Origin: a virus
Reading direction: 5' to 3' (one strand)
DNA: 64,000 nucleotides
Virus record (IMG/VR): IMGVR_UViG_3300025012_000049
Span: 1-64,000 of that record
Part shown: piece by piece, positions 42,871-51,903 of the stretch
How positions within the stretch are numbered: position 1 is the stretch's first letter
How the letters are laid out: each line of letters opens with the position of its first letter
Position numbers and translations under genes: made by a program
The notes under the pieces: generated by a model
Seen by the model: only the letters and a program-made list of their open reading frames with translations
Told to the model about the DNA's origin: nothing
The model's database searches: none

Positions 42871-44270
42871 AGGAGTAATCTTTTCTTAAACCACCCTTTT
42901 TCTTTATATAATTCTATTCTTTTTTTAGAATATTCAAGGAAGTAACTATGATATTTTTGTTTGCCAATAACTGTATCATAGGAATCAATAATTATAGCTT
43001 TATCTTTCCCTTCTGAGACACGCCTTGCTCGACCAATGGATTGTAGAATGGATATTTCTGATTTTCTTGCTGAACCAAGTACCAAACAATCCAAGGATAC
43101 AATATTTGTTCCAGTTTTAAAAATTCCGGTAGCTATGACTAATTTTATTTTTTTATCTTCCAATGTTTCTTTTATCTGTTCATTTATTTTGGAATGTTTT
43201 CTACCGTGTGCTATTTTATTCTTAATCCCCATTTTTGCTGCTAAATAACCCACTTGTTCCGCCTGACTGATTTCATCCACTAAGAATAAAACTGTTTTGC
43301 CTTTATTAATAGCTAAATATTTTGCTGCTTTCAATAATTTAATGTTTCTTTTTTCTGATAAACAAATGTCATTTCTAAAGACTCCATGATAGTTTTTACC
43401 TTGTGGTTCCTTACATAAAAAATTAACCATATAAACATCACAAGAAACAACTCTTGATTTAACAACATCATCTTCCAATTCTTTTAGAGAGGAACCAATA
43501 TTTCCAGTCATTTCTAAAAATGCCTGTTTATTATTTTCATATTTTTGAGTGGTGGCCGTCAAACCATAACGATAATGAACATTGGTCAATTGTTTGGAAA
43601 TCTTCGACAGAGAACTTGAAGCAGCATGAACTTCATCAGCCAGCCATAAATTACAAATTTTATTATATTTTCGTAAATCGTATTTAGCAACACTTTGATA
43701 TAAACCAATGGTGATATGGGATATATCACAATGACCATCCCCTACCCTGCCAATTTCAATATCAGGAAACCATTTACAAAAGTCTTTATAGAATTGATTA
43801 AAGATAGTTTTATTTATGGTGGTTATTAGAGCTATTGGAAAATTCAATTTAGCAATAATACCAGCAGCTATGGCAGACTTACCACTAGCTGTTGGGGCTA
43901 TAAAAATACCACGTTTATTTTTTCTAGTGCTATCAATAACTTTAATCTGATAATCTTCAAAGGTTATACCATTAAGTTTTGGGTTTTTTATTGTTTTTAA
44001 AGTTTTATCAATTTCCTGTATAACTGTTTCATAACCAAGTCCATCAAGTTTTTCTAAGATAAAATCAATTAGACCATAAGGGAACTTGTTATTACGGCGA
44101 TCTAAAAGAGAAAAAGTAACCTTTTCTGGTCTTGGTTTATATTTTAACTTTATTATTTTCTCATAGGATAAAGCTTCCCATACATCCATAATTTGTTCTT
44201 CTGTGCCAATAACTTTACCATAATGACCATCAATTTGTTTCAGGGTGATTGTTTTCATATTATTTAGCAT
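42867..44270 (-). CDS. SF2 DNA helicase, UvsW/RadD-like
   Basis: 467 residues. Walker A APTASGKS (125-132), a DEVH box (about 210), a GLTATTQ motif III and the QSIGRARR motif VI are all visible. UvsW-type enzymes unwind branched DNA and R-loops during recombination-dependent replication. Either of two nearby ATGs (44270 or 44258) may start it; neither has a clear ribosome site, so coupling to the gene upstream is likely. Confidence 0.85.
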   Translation of the reverse strand: MLNNMKTITLKQIDGHYGKVIGTEEQIMDVWEALSYEKIIKLKYKPRPEKVTFSLLDRRNNKFPYGLIDFILEKLDGLGYETVIQEIDKTLKTIKNPKLNGITFEDYQIKVIDSTRKNKRGIFIAPTASGKSAIAAGIIAKLNFPIALITTINKTIFNQFYKDFCKWFPDIEIGRVGDGHCDISHITIGLYQSVAKYDLRKYNKICNLWLADEVHAASSSLSKISKQLTNVHYRYGLTATTQKYENNKQAFLEMTGNIGSSLKELEDDVVKSRVVSCDVYMVNFLCKEPQGKNYHGVFRNDICLSEKRNIKLLKAAKYLAINKGKTVLFLVDEISQAEQVGYLAAKMGIKNKIAHGRKHSKINEQIKETLEDKKIKLVIATGIFKTGTNIVSLDCLVLGSARKSEISILQSIGRARRVSEGKDKAIIIDSYDTVIGKQKYHSYFLEYSKKRIELYKEKGWFKKRLLL

Positions 44271-44431
44271 TCATGTATGTCGGTACTACCACAAGTACAA
44301 CATTCTAAATCATAATCACCAGCAAAGTATTTAATAGTTTTAAATCCATGCAAATTACCACACTCATTACAGATATATTTTGGCTTTCTATGTTTTTTAT
44401 CTTTGTTTTTTTCAACATTAACATCAAACAT
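44264..44431 (-). CDS. Zinc-ribbon protein, 55 aa
   Basis: Start at 44431 (AAAGG upstream, just after the previous stop). CNEC (residues 21-24) and CCTC (44-47) make a four-cysteine ribbon in a Lys-rich context. Function unknown. Confidence 0.6.
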   Translation of the reverse strand: MFDVNVEKNKDKKHRKPKYICNECGNLHGFKTIKYFAGDYDLECCTCGSTDIHEC

Positions 44432-44435
44432 ACAA

Positions 44436-44633
44436 TTAATACCTTTCAAAGAGTTCTTCAAGTTTATTCAATTGGTTTACAGTCAGCTTAAAACCTTTAT
44501 AAAAACGGGTTTTAATATCATAAATAAAATCTACTGACCAATCACTATCAATAAACCCCCTATCACATTGTTCTACCAATTTATCAATCATCAGTTTTGT
44601 TCTAGGATTCAATTCAAGTATTGTTTTCATCAC
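44436..44633 (-). CDS. Hypothetical protein, 65 aa
   Basis: Helical, mildly acidic protein. AGGAGAAAGTG precedes the ATG. No family recognised. Lies between dUTPase and the zinc ribbon. Confidence 0.6.
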   Translation of the reverse strand: MMKTILELNPRTKLMIDKLVEQCDRGFIDSDWSVDFIYDIKTRFYKGFKLTVNQLNKLEELFERY

Positions 44634-44647
44634 TTTCTCCTATTATA

Positions 44648-45115
44648 TTATTTCAAAATAAAACCAGTACCAGAACTACCAAAACCACCTTTACCACGAT
44701 CTGTTGCTTCTGGAAATAATTCATCCAAAGAATTAACAATTTTTATTGGTGAACATAAGATAGGCATAAGAATAAACTGAATAACTTTTTCCCCAGCATA
44801 AACCATAACTTTTTCATCAGAGGTATTAAACAAACAGATACCTATTTCCCCCATATAACCACTGTCAACTACCCCACCAATATATTTCAGACCTTTCTTT
44901 GTACCAACACCTGATTTATCTTCAGCTTTTAACATATATCCATGAGGTATTCTTGCATGTATCCCTGAAGGAATCATGTGGCGTTGATGCGGAAAAAAAC
45001 CAATAGGATTAACAAAATTAGGCACAAAAAAATCAAGACCAGCATCGTGTTCAAAAACACGTTCAGGGCTTCTTACACATTTTGATTTGTATATCAGTAA
45101 TGGTAGATAAGACAT
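44648..45115 (-). CDS. dut: dUTPase (trimeric type)
   Basis: 155 residues with the conserved motifs: HDAGLDFF (motif I), DKSGVGTKKGL (II), GVVDSGYMGEIGI (III), VIQFILMPI (IV) and RGKGGFGSSGTG (V, the lid). It hydrolyses dUTP to dUMP, preventing uracil in DNA and feeding thymidylate synthesis with the ThyX gene at 52187. Length typical. Confidence 0.92.
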   Translation of the reverse strand: MSYLPLLIYKSKCVRSPERVFEHDAGLDFFVPNFVNPIGFFPHQRHMIPSGIHARIPHGYMLKAEDKSGVGTKKGLKYIGGVVDSGYMGEIGICLFNTSDEKVMVYAGEKVIQFILMPILCSPIKIVNSLDELFPEATDRGKGGFGSSGTGFILK

Positions 45116-45116
45116 T

Positions 45117-45374
45117 TTAACATACCCCTGATTTATTATTATAATAAATAGATTTTTTAAGATTACTTACAGAGTATGGTTCAATTTTATCCAATTTTTT
45201 CCAACCTTTTTTTAACATAGGGTCAGTCGGAAAGACAGATTTAGTATTAAATACCAACCAATCTTTTAAATAAACAAACCCATCTTCTTCAAGCTTATGA
45301 ATAACAATTTTCAAATTACCTTTTTCTAAAACATCACCAATATTCCAGCTTTTTTTCAATTGTTTTTTAGTCAT
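45117..45374 (-). CDS. Hypothetical protein, 85 aa
   Basis: Basic protein; an SH3-like small beta pattern (WNIGDVLEKGNLKIVIHKLEEDG) is possible. No family recognised. Ends 1 base before the dUTPase start. Confidence 0.6.
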   Translation of the reverse strand: MTKKQLKKSWNIGDVLEKGNLKIVIHKLEEDGFVYLKDWLVFNTKSVFPTDPMLKKGWKKLDKIEPYSVSNLKKSIYYNNKSGVC

Positions 45375-45382
45375 GATGATTT

Positions 45383-45685
45383 CTACAGAAAAATTATTTG
45401 TTTGTTTAGGGATATAGCATAATGTAATTCTTTCTTTGTAGATTCACCAATATATCCATTTACATTTAAAATCAAAACTTCATCTGCCAATTCTATTTTC
45501 TTTAGATGTAATTCATCTAACATTTTCTTTATTGGTCCGTTCATATCTATATTTTCTTGGTGCCCAAATAAACCAACAGATAAAACAATTTTACCTTTGA
45601 GTGTTTCTTCTTTTTGTGCATTTATAAATGCTTCAGGAAAACGTGTAGAGCCACACAAACAGATTATAGTTGGAAAGCCAGTCAT
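45383..45685 (-). CDS. SLOG/nucleoside deoxyribosyltransferase-like protein
   Basis: 100 residues. IICLCGSTRF is the start of DUF4406/nucleoside 2-deoxyribosyltransferase-like folds, with HLKKIELADEVLILNVNGYIGESTKKELHYA the conserved end (acidic residue, GYIGESTxxE). Such proteins bind or cleave nucleosides. It overlaps the next gene by 4 bases. Function likely nucleotide metabolism or sensing. Confidence 0.68.
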   Translation of the reverse strand: MTGFPTIICLCGSTRFPEAFINAQKEETLKGKIVLSVGLFGHQENIDMNGPIKKMLDELHLKKIELADEVLILNVNGYIGESTKKELHYAISLNKQIIFL

Positions 45686-46023
45686 GATGATTTTCCTTTC
45701 AGTTGTCGATAAATAATTAAAATTTCATTATTACTCATTTTTTCAAAATGGCTTCTAGGAATAATACTTTTACCATCATTTGTAATGTAATCAATCATCT
45801 TGGATATAACCTCCTTAGAACGTTTAAAGTTATTAAAATGGATAATATCACCAGATAATATATTTTCAATGGTTGCTTTTCTTTGTTTGACAATATTATG
45901 ATGTTTTCCGGTTTTACAGATTAAACATACAGGTGGTTTTTTTTCTATATAATATTGGTCAAAGAAACCACATAAAGAGGTTTGGTCAATCATTTGACAT
46001 TGTGCGCATATGAATTCTGGCAT
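45682..46023 (-). CDS. Zinc-binding hypothetical protein, 113 aa
   Basis: CAQC (residues 6-9) and CLIC (33-36) with a nearby KHHN segment suggest a zinc ribbon. The second half is helical. No family recognised. Coupled by overlap to the SLOG-like gene. Confidence 0.6.
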   Translation of the reverse strand: MPEFICAQCQMIDQTSLCGFFDQYYIEKKPPVCLICKTGKHHNIVKQRKATIENILSGDIIHFNNFKRSKEVISKMIDYITNDGKSIIPRSHFEKMSNNEILIIYRQLKGKSS

Positions 46024-46035
46024 AATATTCCCTTT

Positions 46036-47469
46036 TTAATAACTTTCAACTTTGCTTTCATCTTCTACATCTTCATAATCATCACAAGGCATAGAATCTA
46101 AAGCTATTTGACCAATGGTTAAATCTCGGATAATACGAATTGTCCAATGCTGTTTTCCATGACGGAAATTAGCACAATATAAACGATAGCTATTTTCTTT
46201 TTCTTCTTTTTTAGTCTGGCACATAGTTAGTATTAAATCTGAATTAAATATTGTATCAATATCATCAGCAATCATATGGGAATGAAAGACCTTTGCCATT
46301 AAAGCTTTTCTGTTACCCTGCATTGCAGTAATACCAATTATATTTCTTTTACCACATATCTCTTTAAGACCAAGGCAATTTTCACCAATCCTATCTTTTT
46401 TTGATTGTCCTGATGATGTTTCACGCATAAGCCCTAAATAATCAACTACCAATACATCAGCAATAAAACCATCATTTAGCTCTGCTTCATTTAAAACTCG
46501 CTCAATATCCATATAATTCATACGACCACGGTTGAAAGCAATAACTTTCAAAGAACCACCACCAATTTTCTTTATACGTTTACGGTTTTTTTCAACCTCA
46601 TTAATATCATAAATGGATTTTACGTTATCGTTCACCTTTGCCCATTTTCCACGTTTATATTCCATTGTTTCCTGTGTACTATCAGTATCTTTTGATGACA
46701 TAAAGCCGGTTATTTGGTCTAATCTACCATCAATAATTTCTTTATTCATCTCCAATGAAACAAATAAAACATTTAATCCCTGTAAAAGTGCAGAAACAGA
46801 TAACTCTAACAAAGCCCAACTTTTACCAACCTTTGTTCCTGCAAGGATTGTGATAAGCCAAGGAGGATTAAAACCACCAACAAACTTATCAAGTTCTTCT
46901 ATTTTTGTTTTCATTTTGTATTTTGTTTCATTTAATCTTTTAAAGATATAACTTTTATCTGAAAAATAATCATAATACTCTTCTTGTTCTTCTATTTCAG
47001 ATTTTTTCATTGCTGCAAGTATAGTCATTTTTGCATCATCATATTTTTTACGTTTAATTAGAGAAGCAAATTCAACACTAGCTTCCTCCAAATAAAAATG
47101 ACGTAAAGCATCAGATAATCTGGAAAGAATATATTCATGATTTGAACCAGTAATACTTTTTAGTGTTTTTATTAAAGCCATGCACTGATCATATAATTCT
47201 TCAGACATGGTTTTTTCATGTTCTTTAAATAAATCATAAAAATTATCTTTGGGACTTATTTTAAAATCATAATAAAAATCATACAACATTTTCATGATGT
47301 ATTTTTTTTCTCTTGATTTAAAAGTATCCAAGGGGATAATCTTAACTACTTTACCTAAAAAATCATCATTTTTTATGCAATGGAAAATAACTTGGTTCCA
47401 ATATCTATTATTAAAATTCTCGTTTAGAAAATCTATTTTTGAACTTTGGTCATCATCATATTCAGGCAT
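46036..47469 (-). CDS. Replicative DNA helicase, DnaB-like
   Basis: 477 residues. N-terminal helical domain (1-160), then RecA-like core: Walker A AGTKVGKS (210-217), the SLEMNKE segment, Walker B VLVVDYLGLM (about 330-340) and the QGNR / HIADDIDTIFNSDLIL motifs of DnaB/gp41-type helicases. It unwinds DNA ahead of the fork and should bind the primase at 40771. No loader gene recognised. Confidence 0.88.
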   Translation of the reverse strand: MPEYDDDQSSKIDFLNENFNNRYWNQVIFHCIKNDDFLGKVVKIIPLDTFKSREKKYIMKMLYDFYYDFKISPKDNFYDLFKEHEKTMSEELYDQCMALIKTLKSITGSNHEYILSRLSDALRHFYLEEASVEFASLIKRKKYDDAKMTILAAMKKSEIEEQEEYYDYFSDKSYIFKRLNETKYKMKTKIEELDKFVGGFNPPWLITILAGTKVGKSWALLELSVSALLQGLNVLFVSLEMNKEIIDGRLDQITGFMSSKDTDSTQETMEYKRGKWAKVNDNVKSIYDINEVEKNRKRIKKIGGGSLKVIAFNRGRMNYMDIERVLNEAELNDGFIADVLVVDYLGLMRETSSGQSKKDRIGENCLGLKEICGKRNIIGITAMQGNRKALMAKVFHSHMIADDIDTIFNSDLILTMCQTKKEEKENSYRLYCANFRHGKQHWTIRIIRDLTIGQIALDSMPCDDYEDVEDESKVESY

Positions 47470-47504
47470 TATAATACCCTCAATTTATTTTTACATATTA
47501 GTTT

Positions 47505-48398
47505 TCAGGAAATGCTGAAGTATTTTTCAAATTCCCAAAGATTATCAAGAAATTGTCTGAATCCATTTTTCTGACAGAATTTAATAAAACCATCTGGTTC
47601 CATATCACTTTGCTTAAATTTAAACTTATAATTTTTTAAAGAGGGATGGGGTAAAGAAACTGCTGTTAAATATCTTTCTATTATTTTCCAATTTTCTTCA
47701 ATTTTCTCCTTTTGCTTTTGTGAAATTGAATCATTTAAATATTTAATTGCCGTCTTTTCACCAATGCCTTCTATTGGTTTCAAATTGTCAGAGGTGCAGC
47801 CTCCAATTGCTTTCACCATATTCCAATCAGTAGGTTCCAACTGATGTTCTTTTCTAAACCATTTGTCAGTTCTTTTTTGTTTTTTATCAACATCATAAAG
47901 TGACACATTTTCTTTTAGGCACTGAAACAGGTCTTCATCCTTTGACACAATATAAATTTCTTCATCGTTTTCAAAATAACAATATAGAGCAATCAAATCA
48001 TCAGCTTCATACCCCTCTAAAAAGTTACCATAAAATCCCACTTCATTGCAGTAATTAACTAGATTATGGTATTCCTCCTTGAACTGTTTATTTAGTTCAA
48101 TTTCATAATCTGTGAGTTTTTTATTTTGTTTTTTACTTTTATATTCTGGAAATTGTTCTCTTCTTACTGACTTTTCACCAATGTCCCAAGTAATAACACA
48201 CTTATTTGTTTCTAGTTTTTTAGCACATGAAAGTAATGTGTTAAAAAATGTATAATACATTGTTGTGTTTACTGAATTATATGATAAATCAATGTTACTG
48301 GTGTATTTTGACCTGTATGCCAAGAATTTTCCGTCTACTAAAAGAGTTTTTGTTTTTTCTTTTCTTTTGGGTATTTTTTTAAGATTTAGTTTTTTCAT
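47505..48398 (-). CDS. 5'-3' exonuclease/flap nuclease (PIN + H3TH)
   Basis: 297 residues. LLVDGKFLAYRS (first Asp), GYEADDLIALY (acidic pair), YIVSKDEDLFQ and the later GGCTSDNLKPIEGIGEKTA helix-three-turn region match T4 RNase H / Pol I 5'-nuclease enzymes that remove RNA primers. It starts MKKLNLKKIPKR. Its GAGGAG ribosome site lies in the last codons of the broken homing endonuclease gene upstream. Confidence 0.88.
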   Translation of the reverse strand: MKKLNLKKIPKRKEKTKTLLVDGKFLAYRSKYTSNIDLSYNSVNTTMYYTFFNTLLSCAKKLETNKCVITWDIGEKSVRREQFPEYKSKKQNKKLTDYEIELNKQFKEEYHNLVNYCNEVGFYGNFLEGYEADDLIALYCYFENDEEIYIVSKDEDLFQCLKENVSLYDVDKKQKRTDKWFRKEHQLEPTDWNMVKAIGGCTSDNLKPIEGIGEKTAIKYLNDSISQKQKEKIEENWKIIERYLTAVSLPHPSLKNYKFKFKQSDMEPDGFIKFCQKNGFRQFLDNLWEFEKYFSIS

Positions 48399-49101
48399 TT
48401 GTCTCCTCTTCAGTCAAAAATCTAAATATCCAGCCTTTATATGTTTTTATTTTTCCAAGGATATAAGCACTTATTAAATTTTGTGATAGACCGTGCTTTT
48501 TAGCAAAATCAGTTTGATTATTGCTTATATATTTTACCCCTTCTGGTGAAGTAGCTTCAAACCATTTATTTTTTCTGGTATTTTTATTTTACTCACTCCG
48601 AGGAATCCAACAACAATTCTCTTTACAGTAGTTGCCGTTTATATCTTTTCTTTCAATAGTTATTGGATTGTTTTTTGATAATACATCTCTATATGTTTGT
48701 TTTATAGCAATTAAATAAGACATATACATATCTTTTTTGAATTCCAAAAAATCTCCCCACCTTGGGTCATAGGTTATACCCCTTCCACCATAGTCATTGA
48801 AAGATTTACAGTTTATATCATTGCATCTTTGTCTTATTCCTTTCCACAAAATATAAAATTTAGATTTTCCTGACCTTTTAGCGAACCCATGTTTTGTGTT
48901 TACTTCTTTTATTCTTTCTATTGTATAACAACCACAACTTTTTGCTTTACCTGTTTTTAGGGTTGCTGCTGTTACCTTTACTTTGTTCCCACAATCACAC
49001 TCACATAACCATACATTTTGTCTATATTTATTTTTACCAATAATCATTTTAGCGGTTAACCTTGTAAATTTTTTATCAGTTAAGTCCAGAGGCATAGCCA
49101 T
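48379..49101 (-). pseudogene. HNH homing endonuclease gene broken by an in-frame TAA
   Basis: Reads 170 residues from 49101 to a TAA at 48591-48589, then continues in the same frame for 69 codons (to 48379). The first part has one CxCDCG...SCGC zinc module and the HNH-type core (YGGRGITYD, TIERKDINGNYCKENCC). The part after the stop (NKNTRKNKWFEATSPEGVK ... FAKKHGLSQNLI ... GWIF) aligns with the C-terminus of the intact relative at 24185 (QSKNTRHVIVFEAISPEG ...). The stop falls at the intact copy's Gln codon (CAA to TAA), so the DNA-binding tail is lost. Confidence 0.82.
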
Positions 49102-49102
49102 T

Positions 49103-49162
49103 TTATGTTTTCCTTTTCAATTGATGCCTTTTTGTTTTCTTTTTTAGCACCATACGTTTCAT
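49103..49162 (-). CDS. 19-codon basic ORF, possible relic of the exonuclease N-terminus
   Basis: Starts at 49162 with a 4-base ATGA overlap with the upstream gene's stop and AAGGA 7 bases before it; TAA at 49105-49103. The product MKRMVLKKKTKRHQLKRKT resembles the exonuclease start MKKLNLKKIPKR (7 of the first 12 identical). The homing endonuclease gene starts 2 bases after it. Confidence 0.45.
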   Translation of the reverse strand: MKRMVLKKKTKRHQLKRKT

Positions 49163-49671
49163 GTTTTCTTCCTTAGTTTTATTCTTTTTACGTTTTTACC
49201 TTTTGATTTTAAAGTTAAACGTTTTGTTGTTTTTACTTCGGTTGTTTTTCTCTTCAATACAGGCTTTCTACTAACTACATGGAAAGAACCAGTACCAGTT
49301 TGCATCAATTGTTTATAGGCTTTGAGAAAATGATTATGTGTTTCTGGATTAAGTTCTAATTCTTTTATAGCTTTTTCTGATGGGTAGAAAAAATCATCTG
49401 TGCAACGTTCTTTGTTTTCAACATCAATGAAATATCTTTTTATTTTCCACTTATCAATACGAATAAAAAACTCTTTGGTTTTTTCTTCTATTTTTAATAA
49501 TGGAAAATGATCTCTTATCCAAGGACCAACAGAACTAAGATTGCTTTTGTTTTTGGCTTGCTGATAACTGCTTCCATGCACCCTTAACAACGCTTCTTGT
49601 TGTTCCAATCTTTCAGGGGTCATCAATTGTTTGCGTAAAATAGAACGTTTAAATTTATTGACCATTTTCAT
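49159..49671 (-). CDS. Hypothetical basic protein, 170 aa
   Basis: The body (about 20-130) is helical with no recognised motif. The C-terminal 40 residues are strongly basic with KRLTLKSKGK and KRIKLRKKT, echoing the N-terminal motif of other replication genes. The start may be 49671 or 49665. A nucleic-acid-binding role is plausible but unproven. Confidence 0.62.
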   Translation of the reverse strand: MKMVNKFKRSILRKQLMTPERLEQQEALLRVHGSSYQQAKNKSNLSSVGPWIRDHFPLLKIEEKTKEFFIRIDKWKIKRYFIDVENKERCTDDFFYPSEKAIKELELNPETHNHFLKAYKQLMQTGTGSFHVVSRKPVLKRKTTEVKTTKRLTLKSKGKNVKRIKLRKKT

Positions 49672-50239
49672 TATCCATTTTCAAAGAAAAAATTTCATGA
49701 CTAATATCTTTGTAATTATCAATAATCAAGGCCCATGCAGCTACAGATACCCAATCATTGTCATTTATAGCACTATCCAACATGGCTAAACATTGGTCTT
49801 TAGACAACATATGATTATCTACATCATTTACATCATGATGTTTAATAAATTTTTTCTGCATATCAAAACAGAATTTTTTAAAGTATTTAAAAATAATTTC
49901 CAAACGACAAGTTTTGATATTTTTGTTGTTTTTATATTGTTTGTCTTCCTCAGTAAAATCCCTAGTCTGAATAATAAAACCTAACTGATCTTCTCTTTCA
50001 AGGTATTTGCTATTAGCAAAATCTCGAAACATGGACATTTTAAATTTGTCCAAAGTACCGAAAACTGTTCCTTCAGGGTCATTATCTTGTTGCATCAACA
50101 GTTCCGTTTTTTCAATATCATCATAATATTTTAGAGTTAATGCCAAACCCAAAGGATGAAAAAAGGTACGGTTAACTTCATGTAAAACTCCATTGGAAAT
50201 TAACAAATCTTTTAACGCTTCATTTTGCAAGTAGTTCAT
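49655..50239 (-). CDS. Hypothetical protein, 194 aa
   Basis: Start at 50239 (AGGAG 8 bases upstream). Helical protein with an acidic end. No family recognised. Overlaps genes on both sides by about 10-20 bases. Confidence 0.6.
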   Translation of the reverse strand: MNYLQNEALKDLLISNGVLHEVNRTFFHPLGLALTLKYYDDIEKTELLMQQDNDPEGTVFGTLDKFKMSMFRDFANSKYLEREDQLGFIIQTRDFTEEDKQYKNNKNIKTCRLEIIFKYFKKFCFDMQKKFIKHHDVNDVDNHMLSKDQCLAMLDSAINDNDWVSVAAWALIIDNYKDISHEIFSLKMDNENGQ

Positions 50240-50519
50240 TGTCACTGCTCCTTTTGAGTTTTTTGCGTTTGATTTTGAACATGGAATAATCCATACGTCT
50301 ACAGTAATCTTTAACCATTTTACTTTTTAAACTTACTACATCTAAATCTTTTAATTTTTTATTTTTTACATTATGTATATTATTTCCTTGTGGGCAGTTA
50401 AAACAAAATATCAAGGATTCACAATAGGCTATGGTTGTTTCCGATTGGTTTTTAGCTTTTTCCTGTCTGTTTAAACAACATTCGGTGGTAAGTGTTGTTC
50501 TAAACCTTTCGCAGTACAT
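50220..50519 (-). CDS. Cys-rich hypothetical protein, 99 aa
   Basis: Residues 1-45 hold cysteines in the pattern C-x10-CC-x16-C-x5-C-x2-C (CERFRTT, CCLNRQEK, YCESLIFCFNCPQG), likely zinc-binding. The C-terminal half is basic with KRKKLKRSS. Possibly a small transcription or DNA-binding factor. Confidence 0.6.
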   Translation of the reverse strand: MYCERFRTTLTTECCLNRQEKAKNQSETTIAYCESLIFCFNCPQGNNIHNVKNKKLKDLDVVSLKSKMVKDYCRRMDYSMFKIKRKKLKRSSDNELLAK

Positions 50520-50543
50520 TACTCTACCCCCTTGGATAGAATT

Positions 50544-51317
50544 CTATTTTTTACTTCTATTATATTTTAATAATTCAGGAAGGAAAACCATATCTTCTTT
50601 GAGGGCATTTCCGGTAGAACAGATAGGACAATTATTGTTTTCTTCAGTTGTGAAGATATTAGAAAAACAAGCAATACAACGTTTGTATTTATTGATGGGC
50701 ATTTTTCCTTTAAAGACAATCCCGTATTGCGGGCCTGTTCGATTAATATTAAGACTATGTGTGATTTCATCGGCTAAGTGATCCGGAGTCACACCAAAAT
50801 ATTTGTAATCACGCAAACCAGCACCAAATAGAAACTTTGAAACCAATTCACTACATACCAATCTATTCCAATGAATGATATGGGATAGATTAAATAAATG
50901 AAGAGCTAAACGATGAAAAGGATACCATTGACCTATATGTTCTTTGATTTTTTCCATACCTAAATCAAAGGATTTGTTAGTCATACCAACAAGACGACCA
51001 ATTAAAACATTATCTCCCTCATATTTAGTAATAAAATTATCTTTTGATACTGTATAAGAGGCTTCAAGTATTTCAATGTCATTAATAAAAAAACCAGAAT
51101 GAGAAAACTCAGATTTACGGTCAACGCTATACATGGTTGATACAGCATTAATCATTTTGCCTAGCATCATTGGGTTAGTGGATAGAAAAATATCACCGCG
51201 TTTAAACTTATTAAATAGAGGATGATGTTCAATTCCAAAAACTACTTCAGGTCTGTCCAAAATGATGTTACTGGCTTTTTCGTATTTTCCGGGCTTTACT
51301 AAGGGAAGGTTTTTCAT
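50544..51317 (-). CDS. Permuted papain-like (YiiX/NlpC-P60-related) protein with zinc ribbon
   Basis: 257 residues; start at 51317 because AAGGAG is 7 bases before it. RGDIFLS, FSHSGFFINDIEILEAS (His) and NRLVCSELVSKFLFGAG (Cys) make the catalytic layout of permuted papain-fold hydrolases (YaeF/YiiX type), which cleave or transfer acyl/amide groups. A four-cysteine ribbon closes the chain (CIAC ... CPIC). No signal peptide, so it acts in the cytoplasm. It overlaps the Rad50 C-half gene by 50 bases. Confidence 0.62.
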   Translation of the reverse strand: MKNLPLVKPGKYEKASNIILDRPEVVFGIEHHPLFNKFKRGDIFLSTNPMMLGKMINAVSTMYSVDRKSEFSHSGFFINDIEILEASYTVSKDNFITKYEGDNVLIGRLVGMTNKSFDLGMEKIKEHIGQWYPFHRLALHLFNLSHIIHWNRLVCSELVSKFLFGAGLRDYKYFGVTPDHLADEITHSLNINRTGPQYGIVFKGKMPINKYKRCIACFSNIFTTEENNNCPICSTGNALKEDMVFLPELLKYNRSKK

Positions 51318-51903
51318 TGACACACTCCTTGGAAATTTCAATGACATTATCAGCTATCTCAATTAGTTCCGGTATATGCGTAACCATAATCAATTGTATA
51401 TTTAATTCTTTTATCAGTTTTTTCAACATATCTGCTACAGCAGGTAAATGTTCTTTACTGACATTTTTCAACATAGGTTCATCAGCAATTAATATAGGTG
51501 GTGACTTTTCTAGTATTAACACTAACACATGCAAAGCTAATGCTGCAACATCAATTATACCCCCACCCATTGTATCGGAACGTGGTTCAAGTAATAATCC
51601 ATTTTTATTAACATAGAAATGACATTCAGGTTGATCCCGTTTCATTTCAAAGACAATTTTGAAACTATATTCTTCTCCAAAGATACTTTGTAAAGCTAAT
51701 GTAATGGTTTCCTCCATATAACCAATGACATTTTGCTGGGATTGTTGTCCAACATCAATAACTAATCTTTGTATTTTTTCTAAATTTGAAATGGTTTCTT
51801 TTACTATTTCAATTTTATCCTTGTTACTTTTATAATTGTTGATTGTTAGATTTAATTCGGTATTTTTGCTTTCTAGTATTTTTATAGCTTTATCTAAATT
51901 CAT
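51268..51903 (-). CDS. Rad50/SbcC C-terminal ATPase half
   Basis: 211 residues. Short coiled coil (about 1-50), then the ABC signature TMGGG (111-115), Walker B PILIADEP (136-143) and His 176 in MVTH. There is no Walker A; that lies in the separate gene at 54145. Together they would form one Rad50-type head. Overlaps a coiled-coil gene by 4 bases upstream. Confidence 0.82.
   Translation of the reverse strand: MNLDKAIKILESKNTELNLTINNYKSNKDKIEIVKETISNLEKIQRLVIDVGQQSQQNVIGYMEETITLALQSIFGEEYSFKIVFEMKRDQPECHFYVNKNGLLLEPRSDTMGGGIIDVAALALHVLVLILEKSPPILIADEPMLKNVSKEHLPAVADMLKKLIKELNIQLIMVTHIPELIEIADNVIEISKECVNEKPSLSKARKIRKSQ

Noticed and set aside
48589-48591. TAA in the homing endonuclease gene as a recoded sense codon
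   Set aside because: TAA ends most genes in this window, so a single nonsense change is simpler.
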